A DNA stretch of 5,486 nt. Origin: an uncultured Clostridia bacterium. Lineage in GTDB: Bacteria > Bacillota > Clostridia > Christensenellales > Borkfalkiaceae. A model generated the notes under the pieces. That model was not told the origin of the DNA. It searched no databases and worked only from the letters and a program-made list of their open reading frames with translations. Location: NCBI GenBank assembly GCA_946628865.1, contig CAMOXE010000071.1, positions 1-5,486 of the forward strand, read 5' to 3'. Both the position numbers and the translations under genes were made by a program. Positions 1 to 5,234 of this stretch are shown piece after piece (the first letter of the stretch is position 1; each line of letters starts with the position of its first letter).

Positions 1-542
1 AGACGAGAAACGAGGTAAACCAACTCGGATTTTGCGCTCGTCATTTTGATATTTTATACAAAATGCAATCGAAACTCGGGCTGGCTCTGCAGACTAAAAC
101 GAGATTAAAGACCCTCTATAAGTCGATTAACTCGAAATTCAGTCCTAAAAACGCAAAAAAACAAGCCGAAAAAATCGACAGGATAACGAGCGGCTGCGTT
201 ATATGCAAATACCTAAGCGAGCATATGCTGCGCTACTATAAAACGGTTGCGGAAGTTTATTATTCGGACGAAAAGTTCCGAGGCACGCTCTCTTTAGTTA
301 AAGGCTTTTGCCTCAATCATTACGCGAGACTTTTAGAGTATTCGACTTACGCCAAAAGTCAAACGGAGAATTATATCAATTCTTTAATTGCCATAGAGAA
401 CGAATGTTTTTCGGAGATCGAAAAAAAACTCGACGAGTTTTGCGACCGTCACGACTATCGGAATTCTTCAAAGCCGTTAGGCGACGCCAAAACGGCGTTG
501 CCGGACGCGCGAAAAATGATTTATGAAACAGATTTCAATTAA
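1..542 (+). CDS. DUF6062 family protein, 5' end outside window
   Basis: The reading frame is open from the left edge (first full codon at 3), so the ATG at 63 is an internal Met rather than the start; 179 residues are visible. The 20 residues before that Met include GFCARHF, and the text then reads LGLALQTKTRL, which is characteristic of DUF6062 proteins of Clostridia. A CxxC pair (visible residues 65 and 68) is followed by a second GFCxxH (C103, H106), so the protein looks like two related halves; the CxxC of the first half would lie outside the window. The C-terminus (FCDRHDYRN, then PLGDAKTALPDAR) also matches the family ending. No signal peptide or membrane helix is visible, so it is probably cytoplasmic. 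Function is unknown. The Cys/His pattern suggests metal binding, which is inference. It is convergent with the lipoprotein gene. Confidence 0.85.
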   Translation, partial: TRNEVNQLGFCARHFDILYKMQSKLGLALQTKTRLKTLYKSINSKFSPKNAKKQAEKIDRITSGCVICKYLSEHMLRYYKTVAEVYYSDEKFRGTLSLVKGFCLNHYARLLEYSTYAKSQTENYINSLIAIENECFSEIEKKLDEFCDRHDYRNSSKPLGDAKTALPDARKMIYETDFN

Positions 543-550
543 CGCATACG

Positions 551-588
551 AAAAAGGCGTAGCGATCGTTACATCGCTACGCCTTTTT
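551..588. terminator. Bidirectional Rho-independent terminator
   Basis: A perfect 16-bp inverted repeat (arms 551-566 and 573-588, 6-nt loop CGTTAC) has a G+C-rich core, with A5 on the left and T5 on the right. It therefore gives a hairpin with a U-tract on either strand. It starts 8 nt after the DUF6062 stop and lies 10 nt beyond the stop of the minus-strand lipoprotein gene, so it serves both convergent genes. Confidence 0.93.
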
Positions 589-598
589 AATTGACGAT

Positions 599-1231
599 TT
601 AAATTTTAAATTTCGACTGTTCGTCGTTTAAGTTTTCGGGCGAATTATCTCCGAGTTGCAAGTCTTTTATTTCGCTTGCGGTATAATACGGCTTGCCGTA
701 AATTTTGCCGCTGTCGTCTTTTAAAATGAGTTTCGCCGCTTTTAAAGTGTAATTTATGCGCTCGCCATCCTCGTTTAACACGACTACTTCGCGAATTTCA
801 ATTCCACCGTAAAAAGAAATTTTAAGATAATCTGAAGAAAGGTTATAATCGTCCGCTATCTTTATCCAGCCGCCGTCAGAATCTTTGAGCATTGCGCGGG
901 TCACTGTCGTTTCCTTTTTATACGTCTCTGTCGAATAATCGCCGTAATCGTCGGTCTTATATCTGTTCAAAACGACTTTGGATTCGTCGACGGAAAGTTT
1001 CGCCACGTTAAGCCATACCGTTTTTATTTTTTTTGTGCCGCGCGAAACGCTAAAGCATACGAACTGACTTTCGACGGCGGTTTTCCCGCTTGAAACGTCT
1101 TTCAATTCGTATAAGGCAAGGTTCCAGCCCGTCGTACAATCGGTCTTTACGGTAGTATCGTTGCCGCAGGAAACGAATATAAACAAACAACACAGCGCCA
1201 AAGTAAGCGATAATTTTCTGATAATCTTCAT
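599..1231 (-). CDS. Putative lipoprotein of unknown function
   Basis: This encodes 210 residues from the ATG at 1231. The N-terminus (MKIIRKLSLTLALCC...) is a lipoprotein signal: a basic stretch, a hydrophobic core, and a lipobox FVSC with the lipidated Cys at 22, followed by GN. The mature protein should be anchored to the outer face of the membrane. The rest is strand-rich and contains WLNVAKLSVDES, GGWIKIADDY and YLKISFYGGIEIREVVVLN. That pattern is reminiscent of a galactose-binding or discoidin-like beta-sandwich, but this is only an impression and no catalytic motif is visible. An in-frame TTG at 1237 overlaps the nrdR stop. I prefer the ATG 2 nt after that stop, because AGAAAGAG lies 8 nt upstream of it inside the last nrdR codons. 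The gene is probably translated by coupling to nrdR and ends at the shared terminator. The product is not recognised beyond this. Confidence 0.82.
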   Translation of the reverse strand: MKIIRKLSLTLALCCLFIFVSCGNDTTVKTDCTTGWNLALYELKDVSSGKTAVESQFVCFSVSRGTKKIKTVWLNVAKLSVDESKVVLNRYKTDDYGDYSTETYKKETTVTRAMLKDSDGGWIKIADDYNLSSDYLKISFYGGIEIREVVVLNEDGERINYTLKAAKLILKDDSGKIYGKPYYTASEIKDLQLGDNSPENLNDEQSKFKI

Positions 1232-1233
1232 AA

Positions 1234-1689
1234 TCAATTCTCTTTCTGCATTTTTTTAAGTTCTTTCATGAACGTGGAAATATCTTTAAACTGCCTATAC
1301 ACGGACGCAAAGCGAACGTAGGCGACTTCGTCTATATCTTTAAGCCCCGTCATTACCATTTCGCCTATCTGCTTGGCGGAAACTTCCTGCGCGAGCGAGT
1401 TGTGTATCGATTTTTGAATATCCTCGACGAGCGCGTCTATCTTCCAGAGCGGCACCGGGCGTTTTTCGCACGCCTTGATAATTCCATTCTTGAGTTTGTT
1501 CGGATCGAAAACCTGACGCGTTCCGTCCGACTTAACGACTAAAATCGGCGTAGTCTCGACAGTTTCGTAAGTCGTAAAGCGTTTGCCGCAGTTCATACAC
1601 TCTCTTCTGCGCCTTATAGACGTTCCGTCCTCAGACTGTCTCGAATCGATAACCTTGCTTTCAAGACTTCCGCAATACATACATTTCAT
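1234..1689 (-). CDS. nrdR: Transcriptional repressor NrdR
   Basis: At 151 residues this is the usual length of NrdR, the nucleotide-dependent repressor of ribonucleotide reductase genes. The N-terminal zinc ribbon uses C3, C6, C31 and C34 (MKCMYCG and ECMNCGKRFTTYE), with the basic DNA-contact stretch RRRR at 26-29. An ATP-cone domain fills about residues 49-139, and the signature VAYVRFASVYRQF lies at 122-134. ATP or dATP bound to the cone controls oligomerisation and DNA binding (family knowledge). The ATG at 1689 is supported by AGGAGA 9 nt upstream. It is the first gene of a transcription unit with the lipoprotein gene, starting from a promoter near 1721-1753. I see no ribonucleotide reductase gene or clear NrdR box in the window, so its targets lie elsewhere. 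Confidence 0.97.
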   Translation of the reverse strand: MKCMYCGSLESKVIDSRQSEDGTSIRRRRECMNCGKRFTTYETVETTPILVVKSDGTRQVFDPNKLKNGIIKACEKRPVPLWKIDALVEDIQKSIHNSLAQEVSAKQIGEMVMTGLKDIDEVAYVRFASVYRQFKDISTFMKELKKMQKEN

Positions 1690-1720
1690 CGACTTTTCTC
1701 TCCTATTATTCCCCTGTCTG

Positions 1721-1753
1721 ATTATATTTTAACACAATTTCGGATTTTTGCAA
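1721..1753 (-). promoter_or_regulatory. Probable SigA promoter of nrdR
   Basis: On the minus strand a perfect TATAAT (1726-1721) is embedded in TAAAATATAAT. The best -35 is TTGCAA at 1753-1748, which is 16 nt from the overlapping TAAAAT (1731-1726) but 21 nt from TATAAT, so the exact -10 is uncertain. The nrdR ATG lies about 30 nt downstream. Confidence 0.6.
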
Positions 1754-1815
1754 ATAGTTTTCGGGGGTTTTAGGCATTTTTACATAGATTTTTAATCTTT
1801 TCACATACTTTTTGC

Positions 1816-2148
1816 GTGATTATAACGATAATAAAAATCTGCGTCGGCGTTTATTACGCCGCGGTAAACGTATACGGCTTTATACTTTTGAAACTTCAGA
1901 AGAAATCGGCTGAAAATTCAGACACCTGCAACGCCGTCGGCGACGGGAAAATTTTCTTTGCCGCCGTCTTAGGCGGGGCGCTCGGCGTTTACGTCGCGAT
2001 GTTTATTTTCAAACATAAATTGAAAAGTACGGCGTTTATGATATTTATCCCCGTTATCGCCGCGGCGCATATTTACCTTGCGGTATTCGGGTACACCCGG
2101 AACTTTTCTATCGAACAAAATCTAAATCAACTCTCGCTTTTGCGTTAA
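1816..2148 (+). CDS. DUF1294-like small membrane protein
   Basis: This encodes 110 residues with three predicted membrane helices (about 3-25, 46-65 and 73-93). The second helix plus the following loop (AAVLGGALGVYVAMFIFKHKLK) closely follows the DUF1294 pattern of a LGGSLGAL helix followed by RHKT; the family's function is unknown. The Asp-Lys motif usually seen after the first helix is absent here (LLKLQKKSA instead), so this is a divergent member. The only plausible start is the GTG at 1816. No Shine-Dalgarno-like sequence precedes it, so the start is less certain than for the other genes. It is divergent from nrdR. Its last 41 nt overlap the 3' end of tsaD on the opposite strand, so the final 13 codons are read on both strands. 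Confidence 0.75.
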   Translation: MIITIIKICVGVYYAAVNVYGFILLKLQKKSAENSDTCNAVGDGKIFFAAVLGGALGVYVAMFIFKHKLKSTAFMIFIPVIAAAHIYLAVFGYTRNFSIEQNLNQLSLLR

Positions 2149-3160
2149 GGTCAAGCGTTGCGAAATCTCTCGCACGGTATCGGATAAGTCCCTCCGACGC
2201 TATCATTGCCGCGTTGTCCGTACATAGCGGCTTGGGCGGTAAAACGAGTTTAATCGACTTATCGCGGCACTTTTCCGTCAGACTGTCCCTTAAATACCCG
2301 TTTGCGGCAACTCCGCCGCCGACGGTTAAGGTATTTAAACCGTATTGCTCTAACGCCTTTAAAGCGGCGTTTACGGGCGCGTCGATTGCCGCGCGTTGAA
2401 ACGACGCCGCTACGTCCGCGCGGTTTACTTCTCCGCCCGACTGCTCGATTTTATGAACGTAATTTATAACCGCGGTTTTAAGCCCGCTGTACGAAAAATC
2501 GTAGCCGCCCTCGCCTTTAAGCATTTTAGGTAACGGGACTACGTCTTTACCGTCTTTCGCCAACCTCTCGACGTTCGGACCGCCCGGGTACTCCAACGAC
2601 AGCACCCTCGCCACTTTGTCGAAAGCCTCGCCGACGGCGTCGTCTAAAGTTTCGCCGAGGATTTTAAAATCGCTCTCGCTTTTAACGAGTATAACCGCGG
2701 TATGTCCGCCGCTTAATAATAGGCTTATAAACGGCGGTTTCAAGGTCTTATCCGCAAGATACGCCGCCGCAAGATGTCCGCGGATATGGCTTACGGGAAT
2801 AAGCGGAACGTTTAAAGCGTAGGCGAGTGATTTTGCGTAACTCACCCCGACGAGCAAAGCGCCGAGCAGTCCCGCGCCGTAGGTTACCGCTACGGCGTCG
2901 ATATCTTTAAGCGTCTTACCCGCGCTTATAACCGCTTTTTCGACCACTTGCGAAACAGCCGTAACGTGCGCGCGCGAGGCAATTTCCGGCACTACTCCGC
3001 CGAAACGCACATGCTCGCGGCAAGAACTCATTATCTCGTTTGCGAGAATATTCCGCTCGCCGTCGATTATCGCCGCCGCCGTTTCGTCGCAAGACGATTC
3101 TATTGCAAGTATAGTGGGATTTTCCTTTACGGAAAATCCCTTTATCAAATCTTTATACAT
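2108..3160 (-). CDS. tsaD: tRNA N6-adenosine threonylcarbamoyltransferase TsaD
   Basis: TsaD transfers the threonylcarbamoyl group from threonylcarbamoyl-AMP to A37 of ANN-decoding tRNAs (t6A), in complex with TsaB and TsaE. The 350-residue length fits the family. Visible motifs are ILAIESSCDETAAA (17-30), the metal-ligand pair SHIRGH (H125, H129), LLLSGGHTAV (147-156), DDAVGEAFDKVAR (173-185), YPGGPNVERLA (191-201), SYSGLKTAV (223-231), GGGVAANGYLR (281-291) and CTDNAAMIA (313-321), whose Asp315 should be the third metal ligand. The ATG is 1 nt after the prfB stop, with only a weak AAGAAAAG upstream, so translation is probably coupled to prfB. About 16 residues precede the conserved core, and a hairpin lies within those codons. 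tsaB and tsaE are not in the window. No terminator is visible behind the gene. Confidence 0.97.
   Translation of the reverse strand: MYKDLIKGFSVKENPTILAIESSCDETAAAIIDGERNILANEIMSSCREHVRFGGVVPEIASRAHVTAVSQVVEKAVISAGKTLKDIDAVAVTYGAGLLGALLVGVSYAKSLAYALNVPLIPVSHIRGHLAAAYLADKTLKPPFISLLLSGGHTAVILVKSESDFKILGETLDDAVGEAFDKVARVLSLEYPGGPNVERLAKDGKDVVPLPKMLKGEGGYDFSYSGLKTAVINYVHKIEQSGGEVNRADVAASFQRAAIDAPVNAALKALEQYGLNTLTVGGGVAANGYLRDSLTEKCRDKSIKLVLPPKPLCTDNAAMIASEGLIRYRARDFATLDLNAKARVDLDFVR
3116..3140 (-). repeat. Perfect 10-bp inverted repeat in the first codons of tsaD
   Basis: Arms 3116-3125 and 3131-3140 are exact complements with a 5-nt loop. In the tsaD mRNA the hairpin begins 20 nt downstream of the A of the start codon, over codons 7-15 (KGFSVKENP). 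Half of its pairs are G-C. No U-tract follows on the minus strand, so it is not a terminator. Whether it has any effect on translation is unknown. Confidence 0.6.
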
Positions 3161-3161
3161 T

Positions 3162-4260
3162 TTAACTTTTCTTTAAGTAATCTATAATGAACATATCGAT
3201 ATCGCCGTCCATTACCGCCTGAACGTTAGCCGTTTCCGCGCCCGTTCTGTGGTCTTTGACCATGGTATACGGACAGAAAACGTAACTTCTGATCTGACTG
3301 CCCCACTCTATCTTTTTTATCTCGCCCTTTATCTCGCTCGCCTCTTGCAGTCGCTCCTCCTCGCGCTTTTGCAAGAGTTTACTTCTCAGCATCTGCATAG
3401 CCTGTTCGCGGTTCTGCACCTGACTTCTCTCGTTCTGGCACGAGACTATTATTCCCGTTGGAATATGCGTTATTCTTATTGCCGACTCCGTCTTGTTGAC
3501 GTGCTGACCGCCCGCGCCGCTCGAACGATAGGTGTCCACCTTTAAGTCCTCGGGGCGAATTTCTATATCCCCGTCGTCGTTTATGTCCGGCATTACGTCG
3601 ATAGACGAAAACGAGGTGTGGCGTCTGGCGTTCGAGTCGAACGGCGAGATCCTCACCAAACGGTGAATACCCCTTTCCGCCTTTAAATATCCGTAGGCGT
3701 TTTCGCCCTCGACTTTAAAGCATACCGACTTAAGTCCCGCGCCGTCGCCGTCCAAGCGATCGTATTCGGTTATTTTATAGCCGTGCTTTTCAGCGTAACA
3801 TATATACATGCGATAGAGCATTTCCGTCCAGTCGCAAGCCTCCGTGCCGCCCGCGCCGGCGTGAAGAGTCAAAATCGCGTCGCAAGCGTCGTACTTGCCG
3901 CGCAAAAGAGTTCTCAGCCTTATCTCCTCTATATCCTTTTCGGCTTTTTCGAGTTCCGACGCGACGTCCGCAAGAACGCTTTCGTCGTCCGCCTCTACGG
4001 CGAGCGAAATCATTACTTCGGCGTCCTCCACCGCTTTTTTGGCATTGTCGTACGCGCTCAGTTTATTGCGTATCTGCTGAGCGTTTTTGGAAATTTTAGC
4101 GGATTTTTCTATATCCGACCAAACTTCTTCCTTTTCAAGTTCTTTTTCTAATTCCTGTAATCTGACTCGCTCGTTAGCGACGTCAAAGAGAGTATCCTGC
4201 CTCTTCCAAGGTCTTGTAAAGTCCTCTTATTTTTTCTTCGTAAACGTCTGTTCTTACCAT
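3162..4260 (-). CDS. prfB: Peptide chain release factor 2 (programmed +1 frameshift)
   Basis: RF2 recognises UAA and UGA in the ribosomal A site and triggers release of the finished protein. The gene is in two frames. The ATG at 4260, with AAGGAGA 7 nt upstream, starts a 25-codon frame (MVRTDVYEEKIRGLYK...) ending at the UGA at 4185-4183. A +1 shift at CUU-UGA-C continues from GAC (Asp26) to the TAA at 3164-3162. The joined product is 365 residues, the same length as E. coli RF2, with the anticodon-like SPF at 205-207 and the peptide-release GGQ at 250-252, both at the E. coli positions. Residues 1 to about 110 form the helical N-terminal domain. An in-frame GTG at 4031 would give only 289 residues lacking that domain and is not the real start. 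It is the first gene of a two-gene unit with tsaD. Confidence 0.96.
4182..4188 (-). promoter_or_regulatory. RF2 autoregulatory +1 frameshift site (CUUUGAC)
   Basis: Codon 25 is CTT (4188-4186), codon 26 is TGA (4185-4183), and the next base is C. This is the same slippery codon, stop and weak stop context as in classic prfB genes. Low RF2 lets the ribosome pause and slip +1, giving more RF2 (family knowledge). The upstream Shine-Dalgarno-like stimulator is poor here: AGGA, 6 nt from CTT, instead of AGGGGG 3 nt away in E. coli. Confidence 0.95.
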
Positions 4261-4337
4261 TTTAACTCTCCTTTTCCGTGCGTAAGCGTTTTAGGCTTCG
4301 TCCTTTAATTATTTGCCCGCACTCAATAATATATACA

Positions 4338-4367
4338 ATTATAAGACATTATCGCCGCGATTGTCAA
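4338..4367 (-). promoter_or_regulatory. SigA promoter of prfB-tsaD
   Basis: On the minus strand a perfect TTGACA (4367-4362) is followed after 18 nt by a perfect TATAAT (4343-4338). Transcription should begin near 4331, leaving a leader of roughly 70 nt before the prfB ATG at 4260. I see no riboswitch-like fold in that leader by eye. Confidence 0.88.
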
Positions 4368-4493
4368 TCGAAACGCCCGTCAAATTTAAAAACCCCGAAA
4401 AATGAAATGACCGCATTAGTTCGCATAGTAAAAGCCGACACGGTAAGGAATTAAGTTTTTCCTGCTTTTTATCTGACGGGCATATCGACAAAA

Positions 4494-4525
4494 GCGGGGC
4501 TTGCCCTTAATCGGACAAGCCCCGC
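4494..4525 (-). terminator. Hairpin terminator of the membrane-protein gene
   Basis: A 10-bp perfect stem, GCGGGGCTTG (4494-4503) with CAAGCCCCGC (4516-4525), encloses a 12-nt loop in which two more pairs are possible past a mismatch. On the minus strand it begins 15 nt after the stop of the 4541-5017 gene and is followed by only four T residues, so termination may be incomplete. Confidence 0.75.
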
Positions 4526-4540
4526 GCGGTTTTAAACTGA

Positions 4541-5017
4541 TTAAAACTTCATAAATTCTTTTACAGCCAAAGCGCAGCAAGCGACGACTGAGAATACTCC
4601 GGATAAAATAGCGCCTATAGCGAGTTTCCAGGTATAAAGATCGTAATAAGTGCCGCTGACAACTCCCGACTTAAACGACGCTACCGTTAAAAACGCGAGG
4701 ATAGCGCTGACTAAAAACAGCGCCGCCGCGACGAAAGAAAACGTCTTATTCCCATTAAGGAACGAGGCTACCGTAAGCGCGGTTGCGGCGATCGGCAAAA
4801 CGAACAATCCCAAAAACGCGAGGAAATTGAAGTTGAGTATCTGCGTATCTCCGTCTTTATATCCGAAAACGACTTGCGTTCCGCTAAATACCGGCTCGGT
4901 ACCGATAAGTTTTCCCGTACCTTTAACGGCGGGGACGAAAACCATACAAATCGCGGCAAGCCCGAAAACAGCCGCAAGACAAAGAATAACTTTTCCTAAG
5001 TTTACTTTTTTTGACAT
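4541..5017 (-). CDS. Four-helix membrane protein, unknown function
   Basis: This encodes 158 residues with four predicted membrane helices at about 9-30, 63-85, 92-113 and 130-151. The N-terminus is short and basic (MSKKVNLGKV). About 30 mostly polar residues (33-62, GTGKLIGTEPVFSG... YKDGDTQ) lie between helices 1 and 2, and a short Tyr-rich loop (SGTYYDLYTW) precedes helix 4. By the positive-inside rule the loop between helices 1 and 2 is probably outside the cell, which is inference. The C-terminus is VKEFMKF. No catalytic or transport motif is visible and I do not recognise the family. The ATG at 5017 is well supported by AAGGAG 8 nt upstream. The gene has its own promoter at 5044-5072 and a terminator just after the stop. 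It may also be read through from the LRR gene and small ORF upstream. Confidence 0.85.
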   Translation of the reverse strand: MSKKVNLGKVILCLAAVFGLAAICMVFVPAVKGTGKLIGTEPVFSGTQVVFGYKDGDTQILNFNFLAFLGLFVLPIAATALTVASFLNGNKTFSFVAAALFLVSAILAFLTVASFKSGVVSGTYYDLYTWKLAIGAILSGVFSVVACCALAVKEFMKF

Positions 5018-5043
5018 ATTTATAACTCCTTCTGTTTTTCTAT

Positions 5044-5072
5044 ATTATAATCCTTTCAAATATATTTTGCAA
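5044..5072 (-). promoter_or_regulatory. SigA promoter of the four-helix membrane gene
   Basis: On the minus strand TTGCAA (5072-5067) is followed after 17 nt by a perfect TATAAT (5049-5044), about 27 nt before the ATG at 5017. The -35 lies inside the last codons of the small ORF at 5056-5220. Confidence 0.75.
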
Positions 5073-5220
5073 ACGATTTAAATAAAAGAGAATAAATTTT
5101 ATCGATTCGCATAAGTTGTTCACTGCCAAGACGATTATATTCACAATCATCTTCGTCGGTTACCTTGTCCATTACTTTAGTGTTACCCTTTGAATACTTA
5201 CTTCTTTTGTCGATTATCAT
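5056..5220 (-). CDS. Small hypothetical protein, 54 residues
   Basis: The ATG at 5220 opens a 54-codon frame ending in TGA at 5058-5056. It starts 14 nt after the stop of the LRR gene, and that gap is almost entirely a strong ribosome binding site (AAGGAAAGGA, 4 nt from the ATG, or AAGGA with 9 nt spacing). The product (MIIDKRSKYSKGNTK...) is polar and charged in its first 40 residues, with an acidic patch TDEDDCEYN at 21-29 and one Cys. It ends in a short amphipathic stretch, IDKIYSLLFKSFAKYI. No signal peptide, membrane helix or known domain is visible. The frame is uninterrupted and the start context is good, but a chance ORF of this length is possible. It could be the second gene of the LRR transcription unit. 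I do not recognise it. Confidence 0.5.
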   Translation of the reverse strand: MIIDKRSKYSKGNTKVMDKVTDEDDCEYNRLGSEQLMRIDKIYSLLFKSFAKYI

Positions 5221-5224
5221 AACT

Positions 5225-5234
5225 TCCTTTCCTT
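5225..5234 (-). promoter_or_regulatory. Ribosome binding site of the 54-codon ORF
   Basis: Minus-strand AAGGAAAGGA directly follows the TAA of the LRR gene and precedes the ATG at 5220. It is the main reason to take the small ORF seriously. Confidence 0.55.

Larger units (their letters stand above)
4261..4540. other. Intergenic spacer without a gene
   Basis: These 280 bases between prfB and the four-helix membrane gene hold the prfB leader and promoter and the terminator of the membrane gene. Between about 4368 and 4490 I see no convincing ORF, RNA gene or repeat; the longest ATG frame there is about 15 codons. Confidence 0.7.

Noticed and set aside
1235..1237. TTG start for the lipoprotein gene, overlapping the nrdR stop
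   Set aside because: The ATG two codons later has better spacing from AGAAAGAG and gives a standard signal peptide.
1721..1745. NrdR box (autoregulation) near the nrdR promoter
   Set aside because: AACACAATTT superficially resembles half of an NrdR box, but no matching palindromic pair is present.
2774..2788. TsaD metal motif reads HIRGH rather than the HMEGH of E. coli
   Set aside because: The middle residues vary in the family; both His ligands and the later Asp are present, so activity is expected.
4031..4033. GTG at 4031 as the start of prfB (289 residues)
   Set aside because: It would remove the first 76 residues. The upstream frame plus CUU-UGA-C restores an exact-length RF2 with a good ribosome binding site at 4260.
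2214..4151. Long plus-strand open frames across tsaD and prfB
   Set aside because: They are antisense to two strongly conserved genes, their products show no recognisable features, and they reflect codon bias of the real strand.
4183..4185. In-frame TGA in prfB as a sign of pseudogene, sequencing error or UGA recoding
   Set aside because: It sits at codon 26 in the conserved CTTTGAC context, and nrdR ends normally in TGA, so programmed frameshifting explains it.
4650..5081. Plus-strand open frame of 143 codons opposite the four-helix membrane gene
   Set aside because: The minus-strand frame has coherent membrane helices, a strong ribosome binding site, a promoter and a terminator. The plus-strand product has none of these.
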